A stretch of 64,000 bases of DNA from Angiostrongylus vasorum (Eukaryota > Nematoda > Chromadorea > Rhabditida > Metastrongylidae), in the NCBI GenBank assembly GCA_018806985.1, contig JADANN010000094.1:62001-126000 (forward strand), written 5' to 3'. Position numbers and translations under genes: made by a program. This document shows positions 37,606-60,815 of the stretch, piece after piece (position 1 is the first letter of the stretch; the number at the start of each line of letters is the position of its first letter). A model generated the notes under the pieces. It was not told where the DNA came from, made no database searches, and worked only from the letters and a program-made list of their open reading frames with translations.

Positions 37606-38577
37606 CCAGTAGTTTCATTAACAGTAGAGGTATTTTAGATTGCGACCTCCTAAAAGCTCATTCTCCCATTTGACGAACCACAGCCATTTAGCGAGTTCTG
37701 TGGAGAACAACTAATGGACCACAGTTTAGGCATGAAACCCACTATTTTCGTTGTTCACGGGAAGACGACAGCCAGAGTTAGAATTCAGGTTTGTGTTATT
37801 TCTAAAAGTTTACTCCTAGTCGACCCTTTTGATAAAAACCTTGGAGCTCTTCACGGGCTCGGTGTACTAAACGAAGGTTGAAATTCACGCTATACAGCGC
37901 AGATTGAAATCCATGCATATTTGTGAGCAATATTATCTCTATGAATGGTTTTTTTTCTTATCGCAAATGGATTAGAACAAGGAGAGAAAACAACTGGACT
38001 TCAAATGACAAAGAATGGAAGAAAAGAAAACGATTGTAAGAGTTTGATAGTATGCCGATCAGTCTCGTACAGGCGTGTGCCGGAGATTGTCTGATATCGA
38101 AAGAAATCGATGCAATCAATGTGAACTAATAAGCTACCTAAGACACTGATTGCAATAAAGCAGCATTTTTTCGGACAGGATAGCTTTGTCGCGGAACTGA
38201 ATAAAACTGAATCCTCTCTATTCCTAGCCAACAACCGCAGGCAAACCTTCGTTGCTCATACGGTGTATGCACTATGTTGCTTTATTCTTCAGGACCGCCT
38301 TTATCTATTCGATTCATAGGTTCATTCTATGGAATGAGTCATTGTTGTGTTCATTCTTAGAGATGATTTTGGTTTTTGCAGAGAGATCGATTGCGAAAAA
38401 AAAGATTTTGTTTCGCCTTTATTCAAACTATCGTGCTTCACCTAGGAGAAATTTTATAATTTTATATCTATTTATATGGTCTTACAAACTGAACTTGTTG
38501 AACCAATGCGAGGTTGGTATAGGTCTTCGTTGTCGTTGTCGTTGTTGTTGTCGTTGCTGTTGGTGTTGCTGGTGGAT

Positions 38578-38612
38578 GGCTGACGTTTCGGCGACTTCGC
38601 CTTCCCCGAGCC
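38578..38612 (-). ncRNA. Hammerhead-like motif, family H
   Basis: On the minus strand: GGCT, a CTGA-box relic (CGGGGA), a GGCG/CGCC stem II, intact GAAAC, GTC and AGCC. Stem I and the box II/cleavage side are perfect; box I is mutated. Beside it, on the plus strand, lies a GTT/CGTT-rich simple repeat (about 38527-38575). Confidence 0.5.
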
Positions 38613-38899
38613 CCTGCTGTTATAAGTGGGACGAAACTCAGAGTCCTTAACTTTATTTTACTTTGGCGTTTCTGTTTTTTAGGTCACATGAATAAAAATG
38701 GAGGAAAACAAGGCAAGTTTCAGCAGCTCTTACGAACACTCACTTGGATTCATGGAAATTTCACATATATCGATTTTATATCTACATATACTAAAAATTC
38801 GCTAGGGTTGCGGTACACTGCAATTAACAAAATTAGTGACGGAGATGAGACTTTCTTACTTAAGCAGGGAGCAACGAACTGGTAATCATTGGTGATGAC

Positions 38900-39240
38900 C
38901 ACTGGAAGACTGAAATAGTTGCAGATGATCGGAGAACAGTTCCAGAACCCATAGAAAATTTGGTAAAAAAAGAAACATTTTTGGGACATGAACTTTTCGA
39001 ATTGTTCAGTTTACACGAGGTTTCTATATACGTTTTATTCGCCAATCTACCTGGTGAGGCCGTCTCATTCGAGCAGTGCTCCACTGAAGGAGATTCGATT
39101 GGATGCTACGACAAAGACACCACGTTGCAAAGACGAACAACTATGGACCATGGACTTGGATCGTCAGCTGTAATGAAGACGAAGGCGTCTATGCATTAGC
39201 CGAATAAACATCTTTATCAGCCTCATGTTAGCTGAATAAT
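38900..39240 (+). mobile_element. Family H copy
   Basis: It shares gtctcattcgagcagtgctc and the 3' motif (39165-39202: agct, ATGAAGACGAAGGCGTCTAT, GCATTAGCCGAATAAA) with other family members and ends cagcctcatgttagct. Confidence 0.45.
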
Positions 39241-39397
39241 CCAAGAAGGTATTGATTATTACTACCGAGTTTAAATGACAGTCGGCAGAGAAGTCTGAGC
39301 TAATATATTGGTCATTCACGTCAAGGTTAGATGAAGGTCGAGTTCTCGACTGTATTGCAGTCATTACGATAAACAAAAGATTTTTTTTCTTTTTTTG

Positions 39398-39500
39398 AGG
39401 TATTCGGCACACATTCGACTCCACTGTGAGCATTGTAGAAGTGATTGAATCCACATCTGGCCTACACAGCGTCTTGCGGTGACCTAGTGATCACATTTTC
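39398..39500 (-). mobile_element. SINE-A fragment
   Basis: Only the tail half is present (cattcgactccactgtgagc, then gaagtgattgaatccacatc). Confidence 0.45.
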
Positions 39501-39984
39501 AGGAAATCTGATTGAAATTAGATGTAATGTGCAAAGTGAAAGAAAAGACGGAACTTTTCTACTGCATGTGAACTTCATTTTGAAGAATTTCAAAGCATAT
39601 ATAAATGTATTCACAGGATTTATTTTGTTCACCAACTAATTGACAGAAGATAAGAGATTACAGTGTTGATAAAGAAGCGGGTCACGTTATACAACCAAGC
39701 ATTGGTGTCATTCAGTAAATTCATTGATGATGATTTTTTTGTCTCAGAAAATGGCTGGTAGAGGAAAGACAGAAGATTATACATTGAATGCCTTAAAGAG
39801 ATACGAAATCTAAATTATGAGAAACGAAATTTCCATTGTCATCAGAATCAGTAGAGTATGAAATGTGTAGGAGTGTTCCACATTCCATGTTTTCACCCCT
39901 TGACTTAGTATCTATTCATTCTTCATAACACAGGTACAACGTAAAAGGCAGCCACAAGGATGATGAAATATGAACAAAACTCGT

Positions 39985-40275
39985 AACTTTAGTTGGGGCT
40001 CGAAAGTGATTATCCTTTTTGGGTCCTCAGGTGCTATCCACCACACCACCCGAAGCCGTTATTTTTGCTCCCCCAGATCATTCCCTTTGACCGGGTGATT
40101 GTTTATAGCATTGACAAAGAAAGCACAACTGAGAGAAAGGGGGAACCATGGACATCAGTAGGTGTGGTGGATAACACGTGAGCACCCGGTAAGGGTAATT
40201 GCTAGTTTCACCACCTGAGTTTTCAATTTGTCCTCAATTCTCAACATCCTTATGGCTATGTTTTAGTTTTAGTTA
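39985..40275. mobile_element. Family B repeat, degenerate inverted pair
   Basis: gctatccaccacaccacccg on the left faces gtaggtgtggtggataacac on the right, with central gaccgggtgattgtttatag. The arms are about 100 bp and diverged. Confidence 0.45.
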
Positions 40276-40297
40276 ATATGTGTGAAACACTATGGCA

Positions 40298-51784
<11,487 letters not shown>

Positions 51785-51842
51785 TCACGTGAATACAGCA
51801 TATGCGGGATTTCAATAATGTATTGTTTATGCATAGACTATA

Positions 51843-52743
51843 TATGTGCGTGCGTGCGTGCGTGCGTGCGTGCGTACGTACGTACGTACGCACGCACGTA
51901 TGTATGTATGTATGTATGTATGTATGTATGTATGTATGTATGTATGTATGTATGTATGTATGTATGTATGTATGTATGTATGTATGTATGTATGTATGTA
52001 TGTATGTATGTATGTATGTATGTATGTATGTATGTATGTATGTATGTATGTATGTATGTATGTATGTATGTATGTATGTATGTATGTATGTATGTATGTA
52101 TGTATGTATGTATGTATGTATGTATGTATGTATGTATGTATGTATGTATGTATGTATGTATGTATGTATGTATGTATGCATGTATGCATGTATGCATGTA
52201 TGCATGTATGCATGTATGTGTGTATGTATGTATGTATGTATGTATGTATGTATGTATGTATGTATGTATGTATGTATGTATGTATGTATGTATGTATGTA
52301 TGTATGTATGCATGTATGCATGTATGTATGTATGTATGTATGTATGTATGTATGTATGTATGTATGTATGTATGTATGTATGTATGTATGCATGTATGCA
52401 TGTATGCATGTATGCATGTATGCATGTATGTATGTATGTATGTATGTATGTATGTATGTATGTATGTATGTATGTATGTATGTATGTATGTATGTATGCA
52501 TGTATGCATGTATGTATGTATGTATGTATGTATGTATGTATGTATGTATGTATGTATGTATGTATGTATGTATGTATGTATGTATGATGCATGTATGCAT
52601 GTATGCATGTATGCATGTATGCATGTATGTATGTATGTATGTATGTATGTATGTATGTATGTATGTATGTATGTATGTATGTATGTATGTATGTATGCAT
52701 GTATGCATGTATGTATGTATGTATGTATGTATGTATGTATGTG
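51843..52743. repeat. Tetranucleotide (TATG)n array with higher-order structure
   Basis: About 900 bp of tatg units. It begins with tgcg units (51846-51875), then a tacg block, then pure tatg. Variant tgca units occur in clusters of five (starting 52177, 52389, 52588) and of two (starting 52309, 52497, 52696), eight bases apart within a cluster. Because the unit is four bases, all frames stay open on both strands and give spurious ORFs of 260-340 codons. It lies on the 5' side of the first visible tubulin exon. Confidence 0.95.
51866..51899. repeat. Perfect 34-bp palindrome of tgcg/tacg/cgca units
   Basis: A run of tgcg units turns into tacg units and then into cgca units, so the stretch equals its own reverse complement, centred in the gtac-type block. 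It could extrude as a cruciform or mark an inverted expansion. Confidence 0.8.
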
Positions 52744-52759
52744 TATATAAATGTATGTA

Positions 52760-54085
52760 TGGCGTGTGTCTGAGTTTGTGGCGTGTGTTCTTGAGGTGTA
52801 CATGGAAATAGATGAAGATATTTCTAAGGATACACTTTACGTTTAGTTCTTTAGAAGCTATCGATCGACATAGCGTTGTTTTCCTAACTTCGAAAGATGT
52901 GGTTTTCTTTTCCTAAGCCTAAGCGTGATAGGAATTAAGTCTATTGTTACAACTGTCATATGAAGGTCGCTTCTTGACAAGGTATTACGTTTGATACTAA
53001 AGTTGAAGTCCAAAATATTTTCGTTCGTTAAATAATATTCGAGTCCAAAATATTAGTAGTCTATCATTATAACTTTTTCTTGCTCATGAAATGGAAACCG
53101 ATGTCACTTTTTTTCAATCCGATTGCGAAACACTGTCAAAGAAGATTTAAAAAGAAGAATGCTGTCTATCCACTTTGTATTTCCGACGTCACACCAATTA
53201 CCGTACTCTTTTTTCAGACATGTAAAAAGTTTTCCACTATTTATCCCTTCATCAAGTTTGTGAGCTGTACAATTTCCATTATTGACGGTTACAGCGAGAT
53301 TACTGCTTGACTTCCATTTAATGCGGATCGTACTTTTTTTCCGCTGAGACTTTCAGACTCTGCCATAAACAGTACTCTTTCAATAACTGGATAACAAAGA
53401 AAGGCAATATAGGGATAGATGGAGAATTACTTAAGATTTGAAAGCATTAAGCATCGACTTAGGCGATCGACTTCTCACTAATTTTTGTCATCTCTCTCTT
53501 CCATATTCTCGCTTTTTCTTTCTTCACTCTCCCTCTCTCTGTGCTTCACTACGCTTTCACTAGAGGGTGTTTAATTTGTCATAGGGACTAATCAGATCCA
53601 AATAGTGAACTTCTGGACCGGCTAAATAAATGGACAGTAGATGTGGAAACGAGTTTTGTAAAATGAGCAAGAACATCACACTTCACTCTACCATTTTTTC
53701 CGTTTGGCGCCATTGTACGTAGTGACGATGATGACGATGATGATAGTGGTAGTTAGCAATGATTCTGGGGACGATGAATACAGTAGTGCGTTCAGTGGTT
53801 AGTGTTACGTAGGCGATCAAATGGAGAGTGGGGGAGGCGTTCACGATGAGACACGGCGGTTGCTATACCGACAGTCATCAGCGTATCATTCCGTCACAAC
53901 ACGGAAAATGAAAACCGCACTAATCTTTGCTAACAACTAAGAATGTTGGTGTAAAACAGCGATTTTTGGGTACTTGTAGTTGTATGGTGGTAAATATAAT
54001 CAGAGTGATCACCTTCATCACTGGTGCACGCACTAAATGACTGAATCATTTCTTTCACACTTTGTATTCTGCATGACCTACCATC
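52760..54085. other. No recognisable gene
   Basis: AT-rich upstream side of the tetranucleotide array. A gatgatgacgatgat tract lies near 53728. The missing first tubulin exon and promoter could lie here. Confidence 0.4.
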
Positions 54086-54089
54086 ACAT

Positions 54090-54505
54090 TTACTGTACGG
54101 ATCCCAGCACTTCTTGCATTGGATTCGTTTTTCTTGTATTCGTCATCCACGAAAACCTTAGAATATTCCATGTGTCGTTTCAGCTCTTACATGAGGATTT
54201 TTGTCATCGAGTCGATTCTTCTTGCAATGTTGGAGACAGCCAGTCAAAGCCGTTCCCATGTGTGTTCGAGAAGAGAGCGAGAAGGAGGTCGAACTAGCGC
54301 CTTTGTTTCCTTATCGAAGGCATCACTAACCATTGCAAAATTCCTTAAAATGACGAGAATCATAAAGCGGCAGCTAAGTCCACTAGCGAAAACTTTGCAG
54401 GTTTTCGCGGATAACGGATGCGAAGAAAACTAATCGAATGCAAGGAGTGCTGGGATCGACACAGTAGATGTGGAAACGAGTCTTGTAAAATAAGCAAGAG
54501 AAAAA
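54090..54505. repeat. Imperfect inverted repeat with partial external copies
   Basis: cggatcccagcacttcttgc (54097) faces gcaaggagtgctgggatcg (54438). A similar left arm occurs at 34945-34990 (cggatcccagcacttctaac). The right flank gtagatgtggaaacgagtct (54464) also occurs at 53637 with one difference. This suggests an uncharacterised foldback repeat. Confidence 0.45.
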
Positions 54506-54511
54506 TTGTGG

Positions 54512-54602
54512 TCGGCGGCATCTGGAGCGCAGTGGTTAGAGGTGCCCTGCCGTGCACAATGGATAGGCCTCTTGTTCGATTCCGCGCACCGAGCGCTTGA
54601 TG
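54512..54602 (+). mobile_element. tRNA-like SINE head only
   Basis: ggagcgcagtggttagaggt (A box) and cttgttcgattccgcg (B box) lie at tRNA-like spacing, without the SINE-A body. It could be a truncated SINE or a tRNA relic. Confidence 0.45.
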
Positions 54603-55189
54603 AACACAGAACGCTTAGTGCTTTAATTTTCGTTCACGTATGAGACCTTTTCTTTACCGCGGAATGTCCTACATTACAAAAAAACCATAAAAATCTTGCC
54701 GATATGATGGACTGTGGACCCGATAGCTTCCCTAGGGTGATCATCGATCTCGAACCACATCAAAGACCTGGTAAAGCAACGAACTGTTTCGACAGCCCTG
54801 AAGCATTCGCAGTTTTTTCGGCGCTAACAACTCGAATTTCAGAATAAAGATAGGGGGACGAAAGGGATCTAAGCCTTTGCTTAGACGGCATAAACAGGAT
54901 TTATTATCAGGACACTGATTTCACCCGCGTAATGGGTTAAGTGCAGCGTTTTGAGTTCATAAACCCATACACCAATTATCATTGACATAATTTAGTGAAA
55001 ACAGCTAAAATCTGCAGAATAAATGCGATAAATCTTCAACTTTTCTTGACTGCTATAACTTTTGTTGTCCCACTTCCGATGTCGCTGTTTACATACTCCC
55101 ATTTTATATATTTTATTAGGCAGAGTTCCACCCAGCCATCTATCCACACATTCTCTTCGACTATCGCGTACATATATCGATAGCATTTC

Positions 55190-55485
55190 TGCTGTGCCGC
55201 TGGGCACCGTTGTGGGCGCTTGTGAGCCAGCGTCTGAGCAGTAGATCGGTGTGGATGGAGTGAGGGGGAGGAGTCTTGCGGCAGCCGCAGAATGCGTCCG
55301 GCTCAAGCGTCGCGTCGCCGGGGTGAGATACCAGAGGGCCGCGTGTTCTGGGCGGTCAAGGATAGGTCAGTGTACAGGCCCGCAAGGGAGCAGGTATTAA
55401 CCCTCTTTGGCGCAGTGACCGGATCGCGCCAGTGAGCACCAGCACCGTAGTGGCCTCGCAGACTGCCGGTCGCTTTGTTTCTGCA
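55190..55485. other. GC- and CpG-rich stretch
   Basis: About 300 bp with many CG dinucleotides (gcgtcgcgtcgccggggtga, gaccggatcgcgccagtg) in an otherwise AT-rich window. I see no recognisable gene; it could be a transferred or repeat-derived segment or a structured RNA. Confidence 0.4.
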
Positions 55486-55989
55486 TCGAACGTGTACGTA
55501 CAACAACGACTCCTATCTTTGGGTAACTAGTACACACTAGGAGCGAGTTCATTTGGTGGATTTGTTGGAGCGGAAGTTTTCCCACAATTTGCTGTCTTCC
55601 GAGAAATCGTAGCGCAGCGCACCGATAAATGGGTGGCCATGACTGCATATGGAGACATATCCGAAAAAAACCTAATCGGAACAAGTGAGAAAAACTCTAC
55701 TCAGCAGGCAAAGTACCGGCTGAATGGAAGCTGCTGTAGGTTCCACTATTTGTACAAACGAACTGTCTAAGCATTTTATATCCACGTTTGCTTTATATAA
55801 GGCTGGTGTGACTGTCTGTGTTCAACGCGAAATTGCCCTAACAGTAGAGACGGTGAGTGAATGAAATCCGATGCTGTGTACCTAATCTCTTGTAAATAAT
55901 GGGGCGAATGCATTATTGAGCCAGATAGAGCTCGGTGGCCACATAAAGGGGATGGAAAATTTAAAATGAAACAAAGCGCTCCACTAGAC

Positions 55990-56135
55990 ACGCAAAGGAC
56001 ACGAAGTAAAAGTCACTACCATTGCACAGAAATACAAAATATCTGTGAGTAAAGTTTTCGAAATTTTTTTGGATAAATCCCAACTGTCCAAAGATGAGCT
56101 GGGTGAACGAGAGTCGTGTGATCACGCTCGATCTG
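55990..56135 (+). CDS. Possible degenerate coding segment, helix-turn-helix-like
   Basis: The plus frame reads HEVKVTTIAQKYKISVSKVF and then DKSQLSKDELGERESC. The first part has the rhythm of a helix-turn-helix (TIAQKYKISVSKVF), as in transposase or regulator N-termini. No upstream start or downstream exon is clear. Low confidence. Confidence 0.2.
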
Positions 56136-56397
56136 CTGCCATAGTGGGTCCGATTTTTTTCGCTTGCAACTTGCACATTAGTCATCCAAGTAGTTCGGGC
56201 CCTTGGGTTCCCATGGGTAAGTGGTATACCTATTAGCAAGGAAGCGAAAAAAGGTTCAAAAGCAGCTGTTTTTCGAAATTATGGCACTTCGTGGTTCTTT
56301 TTTTTAGAAAGTCAGAGCTTATGCTGTCTTGTTCTACAATTTTTTTTCCACAAAATGTTTATTCCTTCATTCAACAGGTTTTTATACAAATGAATAT

Positions 56398-57994
56398 TTA
56401 ATATCTACCATGCATATTGTTGCAAATAGTCTTTGATTCGATGAATGAATTCTCTTGAGTATCTCCTTCTGGTGCTTCCAAATTAGCGTCCGTTTCTCTT
56501 TCCATTTCTCTTTCTTTTTGCTTTTCTCCTTCTGTTTCTTCTGCCAAATTAGCTTGGTCACTAGGATGATCGTCCATGGTGGCACATTCTTGCGGAAAGA
56601 AAAGCTTTTCATGAAAATCGTATCATTTCAATCATTGGCTTTTAACATTGTCGTCATGCACTCTATCGTTTGTAATCGTTGTGCTTTGGTAATTGCCGGT
56701 TTCATGTTATTGGAGCAGAATTTTCTTAAAGGCTTTTCCTATTCACCTCCAGATATAAACCAGTTTGTTTTCCCTAATTTGCACCACTCGTTCTCCCTCT
56801 GGTGTCCCTATCGCCGTCCTTTTCTTTTAAAACCTTTTCTCTCTTCCCTGTCTTTTCTTTCACTGTATTTATCCTATTCTTCGCTTCCTACTTACCTTAG
56901 CGCATTTTTGGACCGCTTCCCCAATTGCGTCCGGAGTTTCTTCTTCTTCTTTTACGTTAACCTTCTTTGAACCTTCATCCTGGAAGTTTATTTGTTGTAA
57001 TAAGAAGAGTTTTTAGGGCATTAGCACGAATGTATTAACGATGGCTGTGGCTAAGGAAACATATGTATTCAGATATGGAATAGAATATTAATTAAACTAA
57101 ATCCATTACCGAAATAGGCACTTAGGTGAAGATTAATTGTTTTTAATTCATTTTTTCATATCGACCCAACCAGCCGGTTAATGAGAGAAATGGCTCTACT
57201 GCAAGAGGAATGGTAGACGTAAGGCAACGACTCTCTTTACGAGCCACAAAGGCCAGAAAATATTGATGCTGAAGCCCCAAAGACGCCCACGCATGCCAAT
57301 AGCAGAGTTTTGCGATTACACAGAAAACCGGCTCCGATCGTTGTTCAACCTGTCAGTGAGAGTATCAGCGGAATGTCCTCTCGGTGTAGCTTAACCCACC
57401 CACCAACTACACCTCATCCATGAATGACGGATACAACACAGAGAAACGAATGAGGGAAATGATTGCTCTAGCATGACTCGCGAAGGTATCAGAATACTGA
57501 GTGGCACAATGCCGACTGCTGGTCGAACTACGAGCTTCTTCAGAGTTTCGAAAGAGTTGTGAAAATGACCGAGTTTTTTTCTTAGTCACGACTGGTTTCT
57601 TTGATTATTTCACACATTTCTTCAAGTGTTTCAATTTCGACATTTCTGAGGACGCCGATGCTTTTGAAAACGATCCTCGTGAGGTTGTAGAACTTGATGA
57701 GGTGACTCGCTTTTGCTTAACTTTACTCAACGATGATCGTTTCGGTACTGGGAAAGTCCACGCCTACTATACAAAGTATAATAACTTGCAAGAAATGAAA
57801 GGAGTTTGTGCTAGTTTACGAACTGCTTTAGCTCGAACTTGGTTTCCTTTCTTTTTCTTTGGGCTGCTTGTGCAACTTGTCAAGTACCCTACAAGGAACT
57901 AAAAAGTCTTCGAAAGCAGTATTCGTCTAAATTTAGTGTTGTACAACCTACGTGATAGAACCAGGGAAAATACCGTACCTATGAGCGTATACAT
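56398..57994 (-). CDS. MYTL-leader gene 1: multi-exon membrane or secreted Lys/Glu-rich protein
   Basis: Exon 1 (57952-57994, 43 nt) codes MYTLIGTVFSLVLS, a hydrophobic leader, and ends in phase 1 at C|gtaggt. Exon 2 (about 57839-57888) follows ttgtag and codes RYLTSCTSSPKKKKGNQ. Exon 3 (about 57605-57763) is Ser/Lys-rich (KRVTSSSSTTSRGSFSKAS). Exon 4 (56896-56979, 28 codons, clean ttccag acceptor and AAG|gtaagt donor) starts DEGSKKVNVKEEEETPDAIG. The terminal exon (about 56398-56604) holds ECATMDDHPSD, then a Glu/Lys-rich run, and ends NNMHGRY and TAA. The junction between exons 3 and 4 is unresolved: exon 3 reads to a stop at 57605 unless an upstream donor is used. The same exon order, sizes and leader occur in the gene at 60816-63168, so the two are paralogues. 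Family unknown; probably exported or membrane-anchored. Confidence 0.5.
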
Positions 57995-58664
57995 TTTATT
58001 CGAACACGAATTCAGCCGTGTTACCCTAAAGCATTTTATGTTGGTAGTAAACGAGAAGACTTTGTCGTAGATGATCACGTCATACCTGCAGTTTAATTCG
58101 ACCGTTTGCATTCGCTGCATATCTGTAAAAAAGTGAAAATACTGTGATTTTTGGGTTTATAAACCACATTCTGGCAATATCATTCAAATACTGTAAAACG
58201 ACGTATCAGTGTTGTCGGAGTAAATTATAATGCTGTTCCAAACATGCTAATATAATAGCTCACAGGAATCACTGGCATTGCATAATTCAAAACCCATCTA
58301 CATAAAATGGAATTCCTGCGAATTCTATTTAAAACATTCCACCCTACGCCATGATATGTGTGCTTAATAGTGTGTTCACATCATCACTGGGTTGTGCATT
58401 TGCTTTTCTCTTTCCCTTTCTCTTCTGATCTCTACACCATGTCTTATACGTCACGGGCATTTCAGCGCCTACCTGAGCGAAAACGAACGATGGAATTTAA
58501 GGTTGATTTCCATTTCAAATTGCTTCTGTGGACCCCTATTACTTAACGCGAAATACAATTCTACTGAACAATTACCTCTTAACCAATGAAATGGTTTCTA
58601 GCTGTCATAAGGGAGTACCTAGATTCTATTACATTGCTGTCTGTTGAGGTTTCTTGGGTGGTTG

Positions 58665-58815
58665 TTATAATCTTACTTGAACTTGATACCTGAGCGGCCC
58701 TGTTATCACCAGTTATGCGGGCCCCAGCATAATCACCATTTTCGGAGATTTGCTGGTTAAGCCATTGTGGTTCCCTGGAATGCCGAGGACAGCCTGGCCA
58801 AAGTCTGCCCCTGGG
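58665..58815 (-). mobile_element. R3 repeat, 5'-truncated
   Basis: On the minus strand it starts at ggggcagactttggccaggc and ends gggccgctcaggtatcaag with the TATCAAG tail. Confidence 0.6.
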
Positions 58816-58913
58816 TTATTATAATTACATTTAATGAAACTGGTAAGTTTACATAAACGATAGATGCTAAACAAAGGTGTAATGAAAGTTGTTTTTGAAG
58901 ACATTGTGAAGCT

Positions 58914-59191
58914 ATAAGCTAACACCGACTTTTGCACGACGTGTTGTTCGCCATGAACCAGATCATACTGGATGGCGGCAGTAGATCAGCATCCATCCTG
59001 CATAATAGGACACCGATGAGCTGAGGTTCTTCGTTCGAGCGGTGGTCCACCTCACTGGATTTGACTCGATGCGACAACGGGCAGCGCACACGTAGTCCAA
59101 CGACTCTTATTGTTCCGGGTTTAAAGACGACGAAGACGTCGAAGCGTTTGTGCAATAAATAATTTTTACCAACCTCGTGTTGGCTTAATAA
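58914..59191 (+). mobile_element. Family H element with inverted ends, about 278 bp
   Basis: The left end reads taagctaacaccgac and the right end cctcgtgttggctta, imperfect inverted termini. Inside, the hammerhead-like region at 59115-59155 (GACGACGAAGACGTCGAAGC, then GTTTGTGCAATAAA) is degenerate. This is the clearest single copy in which both ends can be seen. Confidence 0.5.
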
Positions 59192-59199
59192 TCCAGGAA

Positions 59200-60810
59200 A
59201 AATTTTTGGTTATTTATGCCGTAGTTTAGTGAAAGTCGTTTTCTAAGATATAAGAGCCAAATTGTCTAGCGTTCAGCAATTCCTTTGACATTCATCTATT
59301 AGATTTTAGCACGTACTGATTTGCTTTGCTTAGAAGGAGTGGAAGGATTGAGAAGCATGAGATGCCGGATTGGATCGACAACCATTCCTGAGTATACTGC
59401 AGTCCACCTCCACCACTGCTGTACATGTGCCACTTTACAAACAGAGCGTCAATTCATTTATCTCTGTTTACATTAGAAACAACATAAGCGTGATCAATCA
59501 TTCACTCTGACTGGCGTCTGAACAGTATCGCTCTCTTGAAGACGCGTATATTCGAGTCGGCTGCTCACTAAACCAATGTCTCCGTCGATTTTTGTTGCTG
59601 AAACTCACATTGAGTCGGATAGCACTGCATTAAATAAAGCACAGAGCACTTAAAGTAGCCTTAACAGGTGCTGTTCTTTTGTAAATAACTAATGTTACTT
59701 GAATGCTGACAAATTAGTCCATTTCGTTGGTGAAAACACACTCTCCAGTGGATAATATTGGTTTGTATGTAAAATTGTCTTAAAAACCCAAAACTATGGG
59801 TAATTTGATCAGCAAACATCCTTTCCACTACCACGAAATGACGCATATGAAGCAGGTCAGATCCGCATGATCACGCGCGCCATTGATTGATTGGTGTGCT
59901 CTTAGCTGCTCTGCGTCTCTGTACAACTGTATCCGCAACCGATTGAAGTGGCGTGCGATACCGCTGTTTTCACCGTCTGCGTTTTCAATCTGTCCATGAC
60001 CATCCTTCAAGGATCGATATTGATCACTTACTTCATTCCACTACTATATCGCTTCATTAGTGGAATGTTCTCTCAGTGTTAATTCACCTTCTCTTTCTTT
60101 ATATTTTCTAGACATATTAGTTTTCTTGCTGTTCGTAATGTTAACATGTGCGTTTTTAAATGTTGTGCGTTGTTATTATTGTATTGCATTATTTATATAA
60201 ATATTCAATTACCCAAGTTTGAAACGTGACCGTCAAGCAAATCAAACTTCGATATAGCCATATTCCTCTCGATGAATCCATTTTCTCATTTTATTTCAAC
60301 GTAAACAAAGAAATGTCATTCATGGGATAATGAGTGGACGATATCATCCACTAGGTTGGAAGGTTTCCACAAAGAGGAAGAGCAGATTCAATATCAATAA
60401 TCAACAACTAGTGGAGTGCTAGTGACACCATCTCAAATTAGTCTGTAAAGAAAGAAGCGGTCTTTTACCTCGGCGGCCAATCAATCACGAAGAGACGACC
60501 GTAACAATCCACCAGTAATGGACCAATTAATGATTCTTTTTAAGCAAAGACGAGTGAAATGAAATGCTTAGCTTCGTTTGGTGATGGAAGAACAGGACAG
60601 CGAAATAGTTTCGCATTTTTTCCCTCATTTTGTCTCACGCAGAAGTGAAAATATTGGAACAAAACTTGCTCATTTGCTAAACATATTTATTGTTTTTTTC
60701 ATCTTTAATTGTTAATGGCAGATATTTTGCAGACTAATGAGATCTGATGGAATTGATTGTTCCGATTTTCGTGATCAATCCTTTGGTGATGACTGAAAAA
60801 ATCATGGATG
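59200..60810. other. Intergenic between the two MYTL paralogues
   Basis: It contains a SINE-A head fragment near 59330-59440 and an unidentified GC-richer block at 59855-60005 that leaves a minus ORF (GIARHFNRLRIQLYRDAEQL), possibly repeat-derived. Confidence 0.4.
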
Positions 60811-60815
60811 TTGTG

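Noticed and set aside
54512..54602. Possible tRNA gene
   Set aside because: The A and B boxes are present, but I could not fold an acceptor stem and anticodon arm; it is better explained as a SINE head.
57501..57902. 133-codon plus ORF
   Set aside because: It is the antisense of the Ser/Lys-rich and basic exons of MYTL gene 1, whose minus-strand layout is shared with gene 2.
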